Shown in pieces: positions 35,720 to 47,853 of a DNA stretch of 64,000 nucleotides. The notes under the pieces were generated by a model. That model was not told the DNA's origin. It worked only from the letters and a program-made list of their open reading frames with translations, and searched no databases. Position 1 is the stretch's first letter, and each line of letters starts with the position of its first letter. Both the position numbers and the translations under genes were made by a program. Origin of the DNA: Galerina marginata (taxonomy: Eukaryota > Basidiomycota > Agaricomycetes > Agaricales > Galerinaceae). The stretch covers positions 930,001 to 994,000 of the forward strand of contig JAECYW010000018.1 of NCBI GenBank assembly GCA_023014335.1, read 5' to 3'.

Positions 35720-37563
35720 GGTAAGGAGGCGGATGCGGGTTACGTCTACACCAACACCAGCGGTGAAGACGTAGTGGATGAGCTACGGGCAGAGAGGATG
35801 AATCAGGGGTGTAAAAAAATCTCATCGATATTTCATGACATACCTTCTAGTATCCGTCAACCAAGCCTTCCCTGTATTGTATCACACTCCAGCTCTTCCA
35901 TCCTGACTCGTCAGAAAATTGGCCCGCACCCGGAGGGAAGACTTGCAACCTCTGTCGTTGTTTTATCCTGTTGATTCGTGTCAGTATCAGGAGATGGTAA
36001 AGAAATACAGCACAATGAAAACTTATCTTGTGGATTCCTACAGTCTGGGGCGGTGGGATGCGCACAGAGAGGGGCAGGTGGTGGTCAGGAGTAAAGATTG
36101 ACGACCGTTGATCTGACCGACCAGAGGCGGGTATCGGCTCGGCTAAGGTTTGGGCCGCGGAAAACATCATGTGATTCCAGATATCTGCGAACCGTCTCCC
36201 CTTCCGTGTTATTCACTCACTCCGAAACGCACCAAGAACATCTCAGCGCACCTCCCGCGACGCGTACAATGGCGCCGCATCTCCCCTCCAACCTCCGAAC
36301 TTGACGAAGCAACTCCATCCCTTCCTACTTCCGTCCTGACTTTTCCCTCAACAAGTCGGCCTGTCCGCTCCTACCCCACCCGTTTCATGTTCCTCGGTGT
36401 AATATTGACTTGACAGGTGCAATCATGTCGTCGAGGCCCCGTACGGGCAAATCCAAATATGTGGCTGAGGTAAGTAATTAATTTTTCAAAGCTCAAAAAC
36501 CCATGGCCATGTACCTGGTGACTAACAGCTTCCAAACTATCGTCAACGTTCCCGCAGTTGCAGCCGTCGATTCAAATGACAATTAGGGAGCCTTTTGCGA
36601 TACACAAATGAGCAACCCTTCAAATTGTTGTCAAATCTCCAGCTCACCTCGAGCTCAAGATTTCAACATCTAAAATTGTCAACACCCAGGTCCCCACCAT
36701 CAGGCGGCCCACTCCCCGACTCTCGTCTTGGGATTTTTGCCATCTAACCCCAAAGCCTTGACATCATCACTACGCAAATATCAATCAAAAAACTTAAGAA
36801 TGGAGGCCAACCAATTCACCAGAGATGAGTACCTCTATTCTCTTCCTCGCAGCACCGCTCGCAGACCCGTGATTTTGACTACCTTCCCGCAGTCGTCGCC
36901 GTCGCCTCTGCCAGTCATTAACATTCCCTTCGTTCATTTGTTCGGCAGCTGCAGCTTGACTCTGAGCCCAGGTGGACATGTGGTAGGGCCTGGACTTCGG
37001 GTTGTGGCTGAGCAATCTTTGGGATTCGATATCACGGTTCCCAACGGGTTTTAGGTGACTTGGTTGTTATGTCTTTCCTCATCAATTAAATAAATTCCCT
37101 CAGAGCTTGTAGGCATCGGACAACATCAATGTTATCAGACGGAAAGCTCGGAAACAAATTAGAGAATATATTTGACGTCACACTTGTTCACATCCTAAGT
37201 GTGATGTCATAGCGGTCGGTCCCTCGAGTAGTCAGTCTGTACAATTCTAGAGCCAGTATGGCAACGTCATCTGAATTATTAGAGTCAATGCACAGCTCCT
37301 TCTCGCAAACCAAAACTGGATGTGGTTTTACAACAGATCTATCGTACAGAGGAACACCAGTTAACTGCCCATGGTTTTGTGAATCACAAGGAAAGCGGTC
37401 GACTTCTGAAGTCCAATCGTCGATGCAGTCGGCGCTGACACATATTTGGTCAAAGTTATTACTTTGAAACCTATCCCAATGTACGTGAGGGCTTCAATGA
37501 CTTGGCCCTGGTTAAAAGTGCTGACTTTCTCTAAAAAAACCTGACATTCCATTATCTTTAGCT

Positions 37564-40140
37564 ATGCGCTCAGGCTCCAGACTCACGGTCCCCACCTGGG
37601 GTCTCGTACATGCCGCGCGCAGCGTTGGCCCGTTCTCTTATTTTTTACGAATTCCTTCTTTGACTTGTTGGCGAATTCAACTTCACGCAGGAATCGACCT
37701 TCTGCGGGAACATATAACGCCAGGCGCATTTCACAACTCCGCTGAACGCTACGACCCCCCAAAGTGTCACCCCAGGACCCGCCTTGCCGTGCTCGACAGC
37801 ATCATGGCATGGGTCGAAGACGTACAAAGGACCTCGTTCATCCTGTGGCTTTATGGCCCTGCTGGTGCAGGAAAATCCGCTATCGCACAAACGATCGCGG
37901 ATTTGTGCTACGACCTTGATATTCTTGTTGCTTCTTTCTTCTGGTCGCGGAACGCCCCGGGACGGAACGACGAGAAATGGCTTGTAACTTCCTTGGCGTA
38001 TCAGTTAGCCATTGCCATTCCAGAGATACGAATCCACGTGGAAGAGGCACTCGAAAAGGACCAGTCCATTTTAGATCGTTCTTTACAAACTCAGATGGAG
38101 TCATTTATTGTGAAACCGCTGAAAGCAGCATTCCCCCCCATAGGTCAATCTAGACCCGAAGACAGGAAGCCTCGAATAGTCATCCTCGATGGTCTCGATG
38201 AATGTGGGAACTCGAATTCCCAACGATACATTCTTAATGTTATCTCCTCTTCGGTTCAAAAATTTTCTATCCCAATTGTTTTTCTCATAGCCAGTCGGCC
38301 GGAACAGGAGATTCGCGATGTCTTTGGCACCCAGCCTTTACTTTCCGTAACCCGTCGACTTGCCTTAGATGATACCTATCGTCCAGACGACGACATCCGA
38401 CTATTCTTAGTCGATAGTTTCGAGTCCTTGAAACAAACTCACGCCTTAAAGTCCGTTCTACCTCGTACCTGGCCCAGCAAGCAACAGATCGATACTCTCG
38501 TCAGAAAATCGTCTGGTCAATTCATCTACCCGGCAACTGTTGTAAAATTTGTTTGCTCTCCACGGCGTAGACCCGACCATCAACTCGACTTGATCTTCGG
38601 TATTGCCGATACTGGGACCCAAACTCCTTTCACCGAGGTCGATGCACTGTACCGGCACATATTTGGTCAGGTAGAACAACAGGACCTAAGGCGCGTCTTG
38701 GATATTCTAAGCTGTCTTTTTCTGCTTCCATATCCAAATCGTATAGTCCCATTGGGCTCGAAAGTCCTCGAAGATATTCTAGCGTATCAGCGCGGGGACG
38801 TTCACCTCGCGCTCAGTGATTTACATTCAGTTCTTGATGTTCCGGATGTAGTAGACACAGATCGTCCCCTACGCGTCTTGCACGCGTCGCTCCAGGACTT
38901 TTTTATGGACCCGTCAAGGTCCAGAAATTTATATATTGACAAGGGTAGAGCTCATGCACGATTGGCGCAACACCTACTGCAGTATATTGACACTTTGTCG
39001 CGGTCGGGTAATAAGTGTAAGTGATCTTCATCTCATTAGTGTTTTGGATCACAGGTTCATTTTTTGCTCCATCCAGTGCGCAGAGTTGACCAATTTGCAT
39101 TGAACGACCGTCTTGTGGATCAGTGTTTGAGGTCGCACCCAACCAAAGAACTACTAGAAGCTTTCTTTCATTTCGACTTGGAGACCTGGGTGTCCAACTC
39201 CCTTTTAAGCATTTCTCCCAAGCCAGAGCTCGTTTATAGGAGCTTGTTCCAATTGTCCGCTTGGTTCAAGAAACAGGCCTGTTTCATTCTGTTAATACTG
39301 CTTAAATTCCGCACTCTGACGTCTGGATTATCAATTTAGGAATCCTCTGTTCGTGATTACTTTGGCGCGGACATGAATCTGTATTCCCATCATTCCCGCT
39401 CCCTGGACATCATCGTAACTCAACTTATTCAAGACAACTTCTCGACCAGCTACGGCCGGAACAAAGTCGCTGCTTTCTTACACCCGTCTTTCTCCCAAGT
39501 TAAAGACTTCTCGGAAATTCTTGAAGTTCTTGCCTTCCGTCTCAATTTATCCATTCCTTGGCAACGCCTGGAAGCCGAATGCTTCAGGAGCCAAAGGTCT
39601 CAAGTTTTTGAACGCATTAGCTACGGACTCTACGTTGAGGAGACTTACAAGGATTCACGGAGCTCTTTACCCGTGTACTCCGTCTTCTGCCGGAATGACC
39701 AGATTCCAGAGGATATCCTCGAACTTCAGCAGTTTCTGCGCGACCCCAAACGTGCAGGAAAATGTTTCGTGGACGAAGATATGTACACAGCGCTTTCTTT
39801 GCAAATAGTCACATACGTCTTTGAGAAGCTGCGAATTGTCAAGTGAGTCGCTGCCCCTTGTCAAATCTTACTTCGCGCACTCACAGGGCTGATCAGGGAT
39901 CCCAACGAGGACGAGTCCAGTATTAAGAGACGGAAAAACGCGTTGACATGGGCGATAGAAAGCCTTCCGTTCTACCTCTCGTCATCAAAGTATACCCCAA
40001 AGCTTGCCGACTACTTGGTCCACCACGAGGTTGTAGAACTGATGGAACTTCCGTCATATGCGAACGTACAACCATTCAGGGATTCTATCAAACTCTATTT
40101 GAGTCGATGCTCTGAGCTCGAAGGCGAGTTGTCTCCTTGA
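37564..40140 (+). CDS. NACHT-domain NTPase (NLR-like)
   Basis: STAND-type signal NTPase, a class used in fungal heterokaryon incompatibility and innate immunity. The exon from the ATG at 37564 leads through a short N-terminus and the family motif PGAFHNSAERYDPPKCHPRT to the NACHT domain: Walker A WLYGPAGAGKSAIAQT, Walker B with acidic tail IVILDGLDECG, sensor-like IVFLIASRPEQEI, and LHASLQDFFMDPSRS. Introns follow NKC (donor GTAAGT, 39018), KKQ (39277-39339, GC-AG) and IVK (donor GTGAGT, acceptor ATCAG giving DPNEDESS). The C-terminus is helical and ends SRCSELEGELSP. No WD40, ankyrin or TPR array is present, so ligand-sensing repeats are absent or the protein is a short form. An additional upstream exon is possible because the residues before GIDLLREHI do not look like a known effector domain. 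Confidence 0.85.
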
Positions 40141-42179
40141 CTCAGGACCACGTTGACGCTTACACCAGCCTTAAGGAGGAAGCACTGCCCAACTATAGCC
40201 ACTGCGGTCGAACCTCGGGGCCGGAATTGGAGAATTGAAAATTGTCATAGTATTGTTTGCGGGTCCGGCAAATTTTCCCAGCGAATCAGGTTGGCAGGCT
40301 ATTTCGCGCCAAACTAGGCCACAATGCAAGTCACTCTAATGAACATCAATTTTGAATCAAATCTATTGCGGTGCAGTACTTAAGAACAGTAAATAGAGTA
40401 TATGTGTAATCAATGACCAGGCAATTCTCCGAATCTCCGATACACCGTGATTCGAACAGGCGAGCAGGCATATGGGGTATTTGTTGTTGACAAGTTGGAG
40501 TTTTTAATATTTTTTAAGAGCGGGTTAGAGAATTAACTTCAATTAAGACAAAGAAACCAGTATACTGAGAAAGTCGAAAGTGCTCAGGCCTACATATATA
40601 CCTACAGATCGAAGAATACTGAATAGTCGTAGGCCACAGCGCTATATTAGTAAGTCATCGCGCAGCTCTACCTGCGGGTCACTTACGTCCTCCGGATGTA
40701 TGGGCTTGGTGTCGCGTAAGATCGCTTGTAAATCGAGATCCCGCAAATCAGAGGTAATTTCACTCCTGACCGATTGCCGTCTGAGATAGAAGGTGTACGC
40801 CATACAGGCCATTAAATAGGGCGGCCCTTAGAGACCCCACATGGGTTTTCGTTAAACAAGTGGGCTAATTACGACTGGTGCACGCCACGCAAAGCAGTGA
40901 CCTACTATCCCATAATTTGACGGTGCAATTTAAACTTGTTTAACGTTCACGAATTATTCAACGTTGTGAGATTTCGAGTCGGCGGGTAGCGAGATAGAAA
41001 TTCGCCAAGATTAGATATCGTAGTTTAGTTGTTCCGCGGCGCTTCGTACAACGATAGAGGCGCGCGCTTGAAGTGTGTGGGTGGATAACACTTCAAGGAG
41101 TTCGTATGAACCAAGGGGAAATCAAGAGTAGATAGTAAATCAATAGAATATTGATTGAAGAGTGATTTTAATAGCTGAAAACCCGTATTGAACTGGGGAA
41201 CTCCTCCATAAGTTTCCCTACTATTTATACCTTTCACGTCTTTCTTGGCAATGACCTCGATGACTCCATTTCTTTGTTCACCTCGTGCTGCGACTGTGAT
41301 TCTTCCCCCCTGATCATGCTGTCTATCTGCTTCCATTTCATCTCTCTTTTCACCTGCCAGCCTATTACGAGCTTGAAGAACGCTGTTCCGGATCTTTAAT
41401 TATCGTTCAAGAGCCGCGAGCATCCGGTTGCAGGGTCTCGGCGCCTATTCCGAGTGTCGGTGCTATTACATGATCGATGTCGCCTTAATGATCAACGTGC
41501 TCGATACGTCCACGCGCGATGGTGATTATGGCCGCCGCTGATGTCGAAGCCTATGGGGTTGCAAATTGGGTAAAATGCCCGTTTTTGATAGGAGGCACAA
41601 TGGGCATCCTCACAACGTCACAATAACAGCCTACGGCTATCGAAATAGTTTCATGGCGCAGGCAGGTAGATTTTTGGTCGGACGATCGACCAGTTAGCCT
41701 GCTTTTTTCCGCACATTGTTTAAAGGCGGACCCAAGAAGAAGCAAAAGGTTACAGGGGATGGATCCTCTGAGGTGATAATAGTGGTTGAGTAGACATTTT
41801 TTCATGCGAGACCTTGTAAATTGACCTTAGTCATCAAATAGACGCCCGTAATTTACTGCGCGCTTCTCCGCGTGACTCCCGTCTCTCTCTTTCCACGGCG
41901 TGAACAACAAACTTGGCGCCTTCGATTGACCTTGGGGGGCAGTAAATATGTCCAAAACTGTGATATGTGGTCATTCTAAGACCTACAGTAAATATATAAC
42001 AATGTTCGTTCACTGGATTTAGACCCGAGGCTTGCGCCAACGCTTGTTGGGTCGGGAAAAACTTCCCGCGTTAATGGAAAAGCCAAATGTAGGGATCTCC
42101 CAGTTGGCTATGGTATTTCTTACAACGTACTCATAATACAATGTACTTCCCCATCATACATTTATTTTACCCTCCGGAA
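40141..42179. other. gene-poor convergent interval
   Basis: Two kilobases between the 3' ends of the NACHT and mannanase genes. The minus-strand frame at 41025-41336 is protein-like but has no recognised motif. No repeats longer than about 12 nt were noticed. Confidence 0.45.
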
Positions 42180-43871
42180 TTACTTAGCATTTTGAGTAGC
42201 AGCGTTTGACTTGATGATGCTGAACGAGCTTTCAGTTGTCGATATCCCATTTCCATCGTCCGGGGACTTATATCCAGACGGGAAAGAAGCGACAAATTGC
42301 CAGTATCTAAAACGGAAAATCAGAAAACATTCTAGTTTGGAAGTATAATAACACATACTGGATTCCCCCATATGAGCTGCTTACTGCCTGGTTCAACCAT
42401 CCCTGTAGGGTACTGGCACGCGAGCCAGTGTTCGTGGTTCCAAATTCCTCCAAAACGACGGGTTTTCCGACTGCAGCGGCTTGCGCGCCGTGTTGTTGAA
42501 TCCAAGTGTTGCCCCAGGCAAGCGACTGTCCCCATGAGTCTGGGTACAGATGGACAGTCCCGTAATCAATACTCGAAATTTTCAGGTTTGTCACCCAGTC
42601 AATTCCAATGCTGCCGCTGTACGGGTAGGAAGTTCCGTAGCCCTGCGAGGGCGTGAACCAGCCTTCATCTCCAACGGTCACCATGTGGTTTGAGTCGATG
42701 GATTTGATGTAGGACGAGATAGTTGAGATCCAGTTAGTGATGAGCTGGTTGTTGCACGCAGAGGAGGCACCGCGGTTATCGTCTCCCGTGCAGCCTGAGT
42801 AACCATAACTGTTGAGCGAGAGGCATTTAAAAAGGAACTGGTAGGACGTACGAGGTTCGTTCATCAATTCCCATGCAAAGATCGCTGGCGAGTTCTTGTA
42901 CCGGCTGACAAAGAAGTTGATGTACTTCTTGTACGCGTTTATGATCTGAGTGTTGCTGTAGAACGTGTCGTGGGTAGCACTCGATCCAAGGAACTGCTGA
43001 ATGTACAAGCTGATTGAAGGTCCCCTATTTTTTTTTATCAGCCCCAACCAATGCCTTCAGCTGCTCGCGTTCTTACCAGTTACCAATCATCGGAACGACA
43101 AGTTTAATCCCGTGAGCTTGGGCAGCATTCACAATGGGGTCCATATGCGCAGCGAACGCATTAGCATTCGGGGTATTGGTAGTTCCGCTCCAAGACTGGA
43201 AGCAGGTGTTCTGTGGGCTACCAACGTTATCGCACCATCCAAAAATACGGAGTACTGATTTTTATAACCCATGAGCCTTTCGAATTCGCTTGTGGTTGGT
43301 ACAAATTACTCACCTTTCAGGCCAGCGGAGCTCATCTGACTGAAAAGACTATCGAGGTCAGTGCTAGATAAAGAGGTTGCCCAATAACTACCAAAGGTTT
43401 GTCAATATATTGGGTATGGAAGATAAGTTAATCGACATACGCATTGGTTCCTGTGAAGTAGAACTGTTTGCCATTGAGCATAAACTTTGTCCCGGAACGG
43501 GTCACAAAGCCGGTCGAACTTGGAGGAGCGGCCGTAGAAGTGCTAGGTGGCTTCGGAGTAGTGACTGGCGGCGGAGCTGTCGTCCCACCACCACCCCCGG
43601 GTCTGAAGATACGAATTGGAAAACTATCGATCATTGTGAAGAATGACTTACAAGCACTGGGAATAATACGGGTTTGAGTAGACACACGTCGACCCGGAAG
43701 CACAGGATGTAGCACCAGCTAAATCATCACTAATTAGATCATAAATTAGGCATGGGTAATGTGTCACCGACTCCATCCTTGTCCTCCGCACTGCCCGTAG
43801 ACGGGACTCTGTGCCTTAACAAAGACCGGAACCAGTGAGGCGAGCGCGAATAAGAAAACGAATTTCAGCAT
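42180..43871 (-). CDS. secreted endo-beta-1,4-mannanase, CBM1-GH5
   Basis: Cleaves internal linkages of plant mannans. The protein starts MLKFVFLFALASLVPVFVKA (signal peptide), then a fungal cellulose-binding module (PVYGQCGGQGWS, ATSCASGSTCVYSNPYYSQC) and a Pro/Thr/Ser/Gly linker (GGGGTTAPPPVTTPKPPSTS). The GH5 domain has GTKFMLNGKQFYFTGTNAY, VRIFGWCDNVGSPQNTCF, PMIGNW, the acid/base in AWELMNEPRTS, HMVTVGDEGWF, DYGTVHLYPDSWGQSLAWG and the nucleophile in VVLEEFGTTN, ending TTESSFSIIKSNAATQNAK. The sequence resembles subfamily 7 mannanases. About seven short introns. The first one, inside the CBM1, is hard to place: the obvious donor after WS gives the wrong phase for the usual acceptor, and only a 38-nt intron keeps the frame. 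Secretion together with a cellulose anchor fits lignocellulose decay. Confidence 0.93.
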
Positions 43872-45151
43872 TTAGGAGGAGAAATCCGAGGGGTAAAACT
43901 TCTAGCGTCAGCTCTCGACGAGGCTCATTTTAAGATTTAATTTACGGGAAAATAAGTATAGTACCTCCGACGTTGAACCGTCAAAAGATGAACGGATGGA
44001 AGTCGGGGTGAAGCACAGTGAAAATGGATTCTACGGCGGTGGTCACAGGGCAAAAATTTCACCCGATAATTGTAGAGCCGATTGGAGTGAAAGATCGTTC
44101 AAAAATCAGATGGCCCTCCTTTTTCAAGACGGCAAAATCCCGGACACGCCGAGACGCTGTGCCGAGCACGGGCAAGGACGTGAACCACTGCTGCCACAGG
44201 ATGGTATATAATCTTACTCCTTCTCCAGGCTTCTTTGTCGGAAAAACGAGTTACTATGATATCAGCAGCCCGCTTAGGTGTATTACATCGGAACTTGTAC
44301 GACCTAAGCGACGCATTTGTCCATGGAATAACTCCACCTCTAGAGTAAAACGAATACAAGTGTAATATGATTAAGTATGCACTAAGACTGGTGTTTTTGA
44401 TTGTGGAAGATTTGAATGAGCACTTCTTAAATATGCAAAACCAATGCGAGGCATTCGGATTTTTGGAGGAAGAGATCCTTTTATAATGTTAACAAAAATC
44501 GTCGGATCACTTAAAAATCGAACGTCATCGGCTCCTTATGATTTGGGTCATGTGAGGCTATAAAAACCCGAAATCAATTCGAAATCGTGTTTGCGATACA
44601 GTTAATGTACTTGTGAACAAGTCCAAAACCTTGAGCCTCTGTTTGGCCTCTGTTCACTTATTGGCGCTTAGGAAAATCAATTTATCCGCTCCAGACACGA
44701 CATTTGATAAGCGCCCACGTCTCGATTGTTCGTACCAATATTATTCCGTGTTTCCTACAAACAGTCAGCAGAATATCGGCCTTTCAAAATTATTCAGTGG
44801 GGATTTAGGCAAAATGGGTCGGTACCGTAATCCGCTTCCAACTTTGTTCTGACTCGGCACTTGCTTTTCGAATCAATTTCGAATGCTGCAAGCCATACAG
44901 TACGACTGAATCTCTGCAATACATAATCCCGGGAGTTTCAGAGAGGTGAGTACTGCTTGTATGGCACGATAGAACATGTTCAATGTCTTCGACTGCGGTG
45001 AACAAGGTCTGTAAAATGATGCTAAAGTCAAGCAATGGACCTGGTCGTTAAAATCACGTGACAAGGACCCTCCTGTTTTGTTTCCGGATCAAGGACTTGG
45101 GCGGAATATCAATCATCATGTTGTACATTCCGAGTCATTTTCACTTTTGTC
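43872..45151. other. intergenic, divergent promoters
   Basis: Upstream of the minus-strand mannanase and the plus-strand gene at 45152. Contains GCTATAAAAACCCG at about 44559, a TATA-like sequence far from either start codon. No gene recognised. Confidence 0.45.
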
Positions 45152-47510
45152 ATGAACCCCTCTGCACAACCACCACCGTTATACGCAGCACGAAACTCGT
45201 CAAGCAAAGACCCTCCTCCTGTCACCTTTAGCCCTTCGACTCTTTCTGATCACACGACCGAAGCACTCAGGGCCGAATTCGGGCGGAAGTACGACGATAT
45301 TGTAAACAGATACGGAGCGGTTGACTTCGTATACGACGACGCGGTAAGTTTATGGCCAATTAGCTGTACCTTTGGTGCTCATCAGTCAAATAAACCAGGG
45401 CAAAGTTCTCGATGTTGTCAATCCCGAGGAGTACTTAGCTGAAGTGGATAGCAGGATTCTCCATGCAGTTGAAACCGGTTCAGGTGCGTTCCTTGAATAT
45501 ATTCCCAATCTATATCTCTTAATTGGGTCTCTACAGATGACCTCAACCTCGTACCCACCTCTCAACTGCTGCACCGTCAGGCACGATCGGAAGTCTCTTT
45601 TCTCCATTCCATTACAACTCTACTCCGATCTGAACCGCAACACCTGCGCTATTTAATCCTGTCGAACGCACAACACCGTCGTGAGTTGGTGCCCGACAGG
45701 ACAGGTGCTGCTCCAAAGGACGAGGATCTTCTCAAGAATTCAGACTTCCTCGCCACCGAGGTTCGGTACACGATTCATAACAACTTGCTAGTACTTGGTC
45801 AATTGGTCTTGGCGGAGAAGCTCCTCAATGAACTTGTTGAGCACGAAGAGGACGTCGGTTACGTGGCAGCGAGCGATCGGCGACAGACCATATTGACCCA
45901 AGCGGCGGATTTGGTTCAACAAGCCATGAGTATTGTTTGCGTCGCGTTTCGAGGATACTTGTTAGACACACCAAGTTTCAGGAACTGTGGGTAAGAGAAT
46001 ACGTGAGTCATATCATGTACGCTCAACTCTAATAGGGTTACCATAATTACTTTTTCCCAGAACTACGAACCAAAATGGACAGGCGCGAAAGTAACACCTC
46101 TTATTGAACATCCCAATGCAATGCAGCTGTTTCAATCCCGAACTCTTGACGGCGCCTTATATCGATTATCATTGGAGCAGGAAGCTGACCCCATTGTGCT
46201 GGCGGATTTTTTCTCTTTGTATGGACCAGCCCCTCCAGAAGAGATACATGGCCTTGGGGACTACTTGGTTGAAAATATCAGCCAATTGCGTGCCTTCTAC
46301 GTATGATATTTCATTACTTCTTTCGACGGAATAACCAAGCCTTTCTTTCGTAGAACTTTTATAGCCTGCTTAACATGCCGAAGAGATCTGGGCACCTCAA
46401 AACTGACCCCCGACTTCTCGCCTTCAGGGACAACTCTGAGAAGGCACAGAAGATTCTTGACGCCGCCGTAATAGAACGACACATCAAGAATATCGACTCT
46501 CTCGGGCAAGAGAAAACTCTGCAAAAGGTTTGGAAGGAATTCGATAGCCTCTCCCAAAAGAGGGAGAAGAAATCAATTGAAACGGTGCGTTTTCACCGCG
46601 AGCTTCACTCATTTCACAAAGCTCAATTTTATTCTACCTACTTTCTTTCTCAGCTAATTGGATACGAGAAACTTCCACCGCGATGGTGGATCCCGCCTCG
46701 GATAGTTCGTAGTCGACCTGCACCTTCCCCAAATATTCCCTCCCGCAGTCTGCCTTTAAGACCAAGAAACGAAACACTACCTGTTCAGCCACCGGAACCA
46801 CCGGTCGAGCATGAGCCGGTGAGGCTTACGCCTATTTCCTACCTCTCTGACGCCAGGCCTGGTCCTATCGAAGAGCCTTCTCAGCGTATGGAGCCGAAAG
46901 TCAAGACGACCGGTGTCCCCAACGCTCCGCCATCCGTGGATCCTGGAGCTGAAGACGCCAGGGAGAATGGTGCCGATGACCAGGCTGCGACGAGTGTGTT
47001 CGATGTTCCCTTCCATGTCAAGAAATGGGTCTATGAGGTATTTGAAATGCTGTTCGACCCTTCGATTAAAGGCAACCTTAAACAGGGAGATTTCATATCG
47101 GTATGATTTTGGTGTAATTGCATCGCTCAGTACTATATCTGACTTTGTGTACCGCAGGCGATGTGTTCCCTTGGTTGGCAGTACATAGGCTCGTCTGCGG
47201 GATCACGCGCCAGTTTAATGCCCCCTATTGGCAGTGAGTAATATTATTGCCTCTACGCTTTGACTTAGGGGATATTGAAACTGATTGGCATCCCATCGCT
47301 GCAGATCAACCTTTATTCATGCATATGTGCGTCGCCCAATTTCTTTTTGCTCTTATCCACATTGATTTCTATCGTTCGTGCGTACCGTGTTGTTCTAGAA
47401 AGCACGGCGGTGATGGCGACAAGATGTCCGCTGGATATGAGCACGATTACGCGAAGCGGTTGACGGAGGATTATGGGTTTACTTTGGCTTCTTTTCGTAT
47501 TAAGGAGTGA
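45152..47510 (+). CDS. multi-exon protein of unknown function with HicA-reminiscent C-terminal domain
   Basis: Start ATG at 45152 (MNPSAQPPPLYAARNSSSKD). Exons join in frame: VYDDA|GKVLDVVNPEEYL, ETG|DDLNLVPTSQLLHRQ, a helical region (TIHNNLLVLGQLVLAEKLLN), AMSI|ELWVREY|NYEPKWTGAKVTPLIE (the first of these uses a 47-nt intron), RAFY|NFYSLLNMPKRSGHL, SIET|LIGYEKLPPRWWIPP, then a Pro-rich linker (about 46690-46960), VFDVPFHVKKWVYEVFEMLF and a C-terminal domain AMCSLGWQYIGSSAGSRASL ... PLFMHIKHGGDGDKMS ... DYAKRLTEDYGF ending ASFRIKE. Many Agaricomycete proteins of unknown function share this last pattern (G-GS-x(n)-H-x(n)-H-x(n)-L); it recalls the HicA mRNA-interferase fold, but I cannot confirm that. 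Lys/Arg-rich helices in the middle are compatible with a nucleic-acid role. Confidence 0.7.
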
Positions 47511-47853
47511 ATTATGCTTGGCCGAAAGGACGTTTCGTCACGGTTGATGAGCTCGGCCTAATTTATTTATGATACAGCATAATAATCAACGTGTACTATT
47601 ATTAACTTAATTTATGAATGTATTTGGTGGATTACCTTGACTATCTGGCCTCAGGCTTCATGGATTCTAAATCGCGTTCAGGGGTTGTCGCGTCGCGCTG
47701 CACTATCACGTGTACCATTTTTAGGGTTCGTGACTTCAGAGTGTGACGAGACGCGTTCTAATTTATGATCGATTGATCTTACATGCTACTTACACGAGTC
47801 CTTCCTCCCTCCGAATCTTTTTCCTCACTGCTTGAATTCCACAGGTCCTCAAA
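47511..47853. other. short intergenic spacer
   Basis: AT-rich 3' end of the preceding gene followed by the presumed promoter and leader of the MYND gene. No other feature seen. Confidence 0.4.

Larger units (their letters stand above)
34132..37563. other. gene-poor interval with palindromes and small repeats
   Basis: About 3.4 kb without a convincing gene. The frames at 34525-34863 read like protein in two overlapping frames, but no family is recognised. Several structured elements listed separately lie between 34944 and 35719. Pyrimidine-rich stretches at 36180-36420 and 36660-36960 could be promoter or 5' leader sequence of the NACHT gene or of a gene I cannot resolve. Confidence 0.45.

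Noticed and set aside
36425..36611. Possible two-exon short gene (MSSRPRTGKSKYVAE joined to LQPSIQMTIREPFAIHK)
   Set aside because: Good splice signals but only 32 residues and no known relative; could equally be part of a leader of the downstream NACHT gene.
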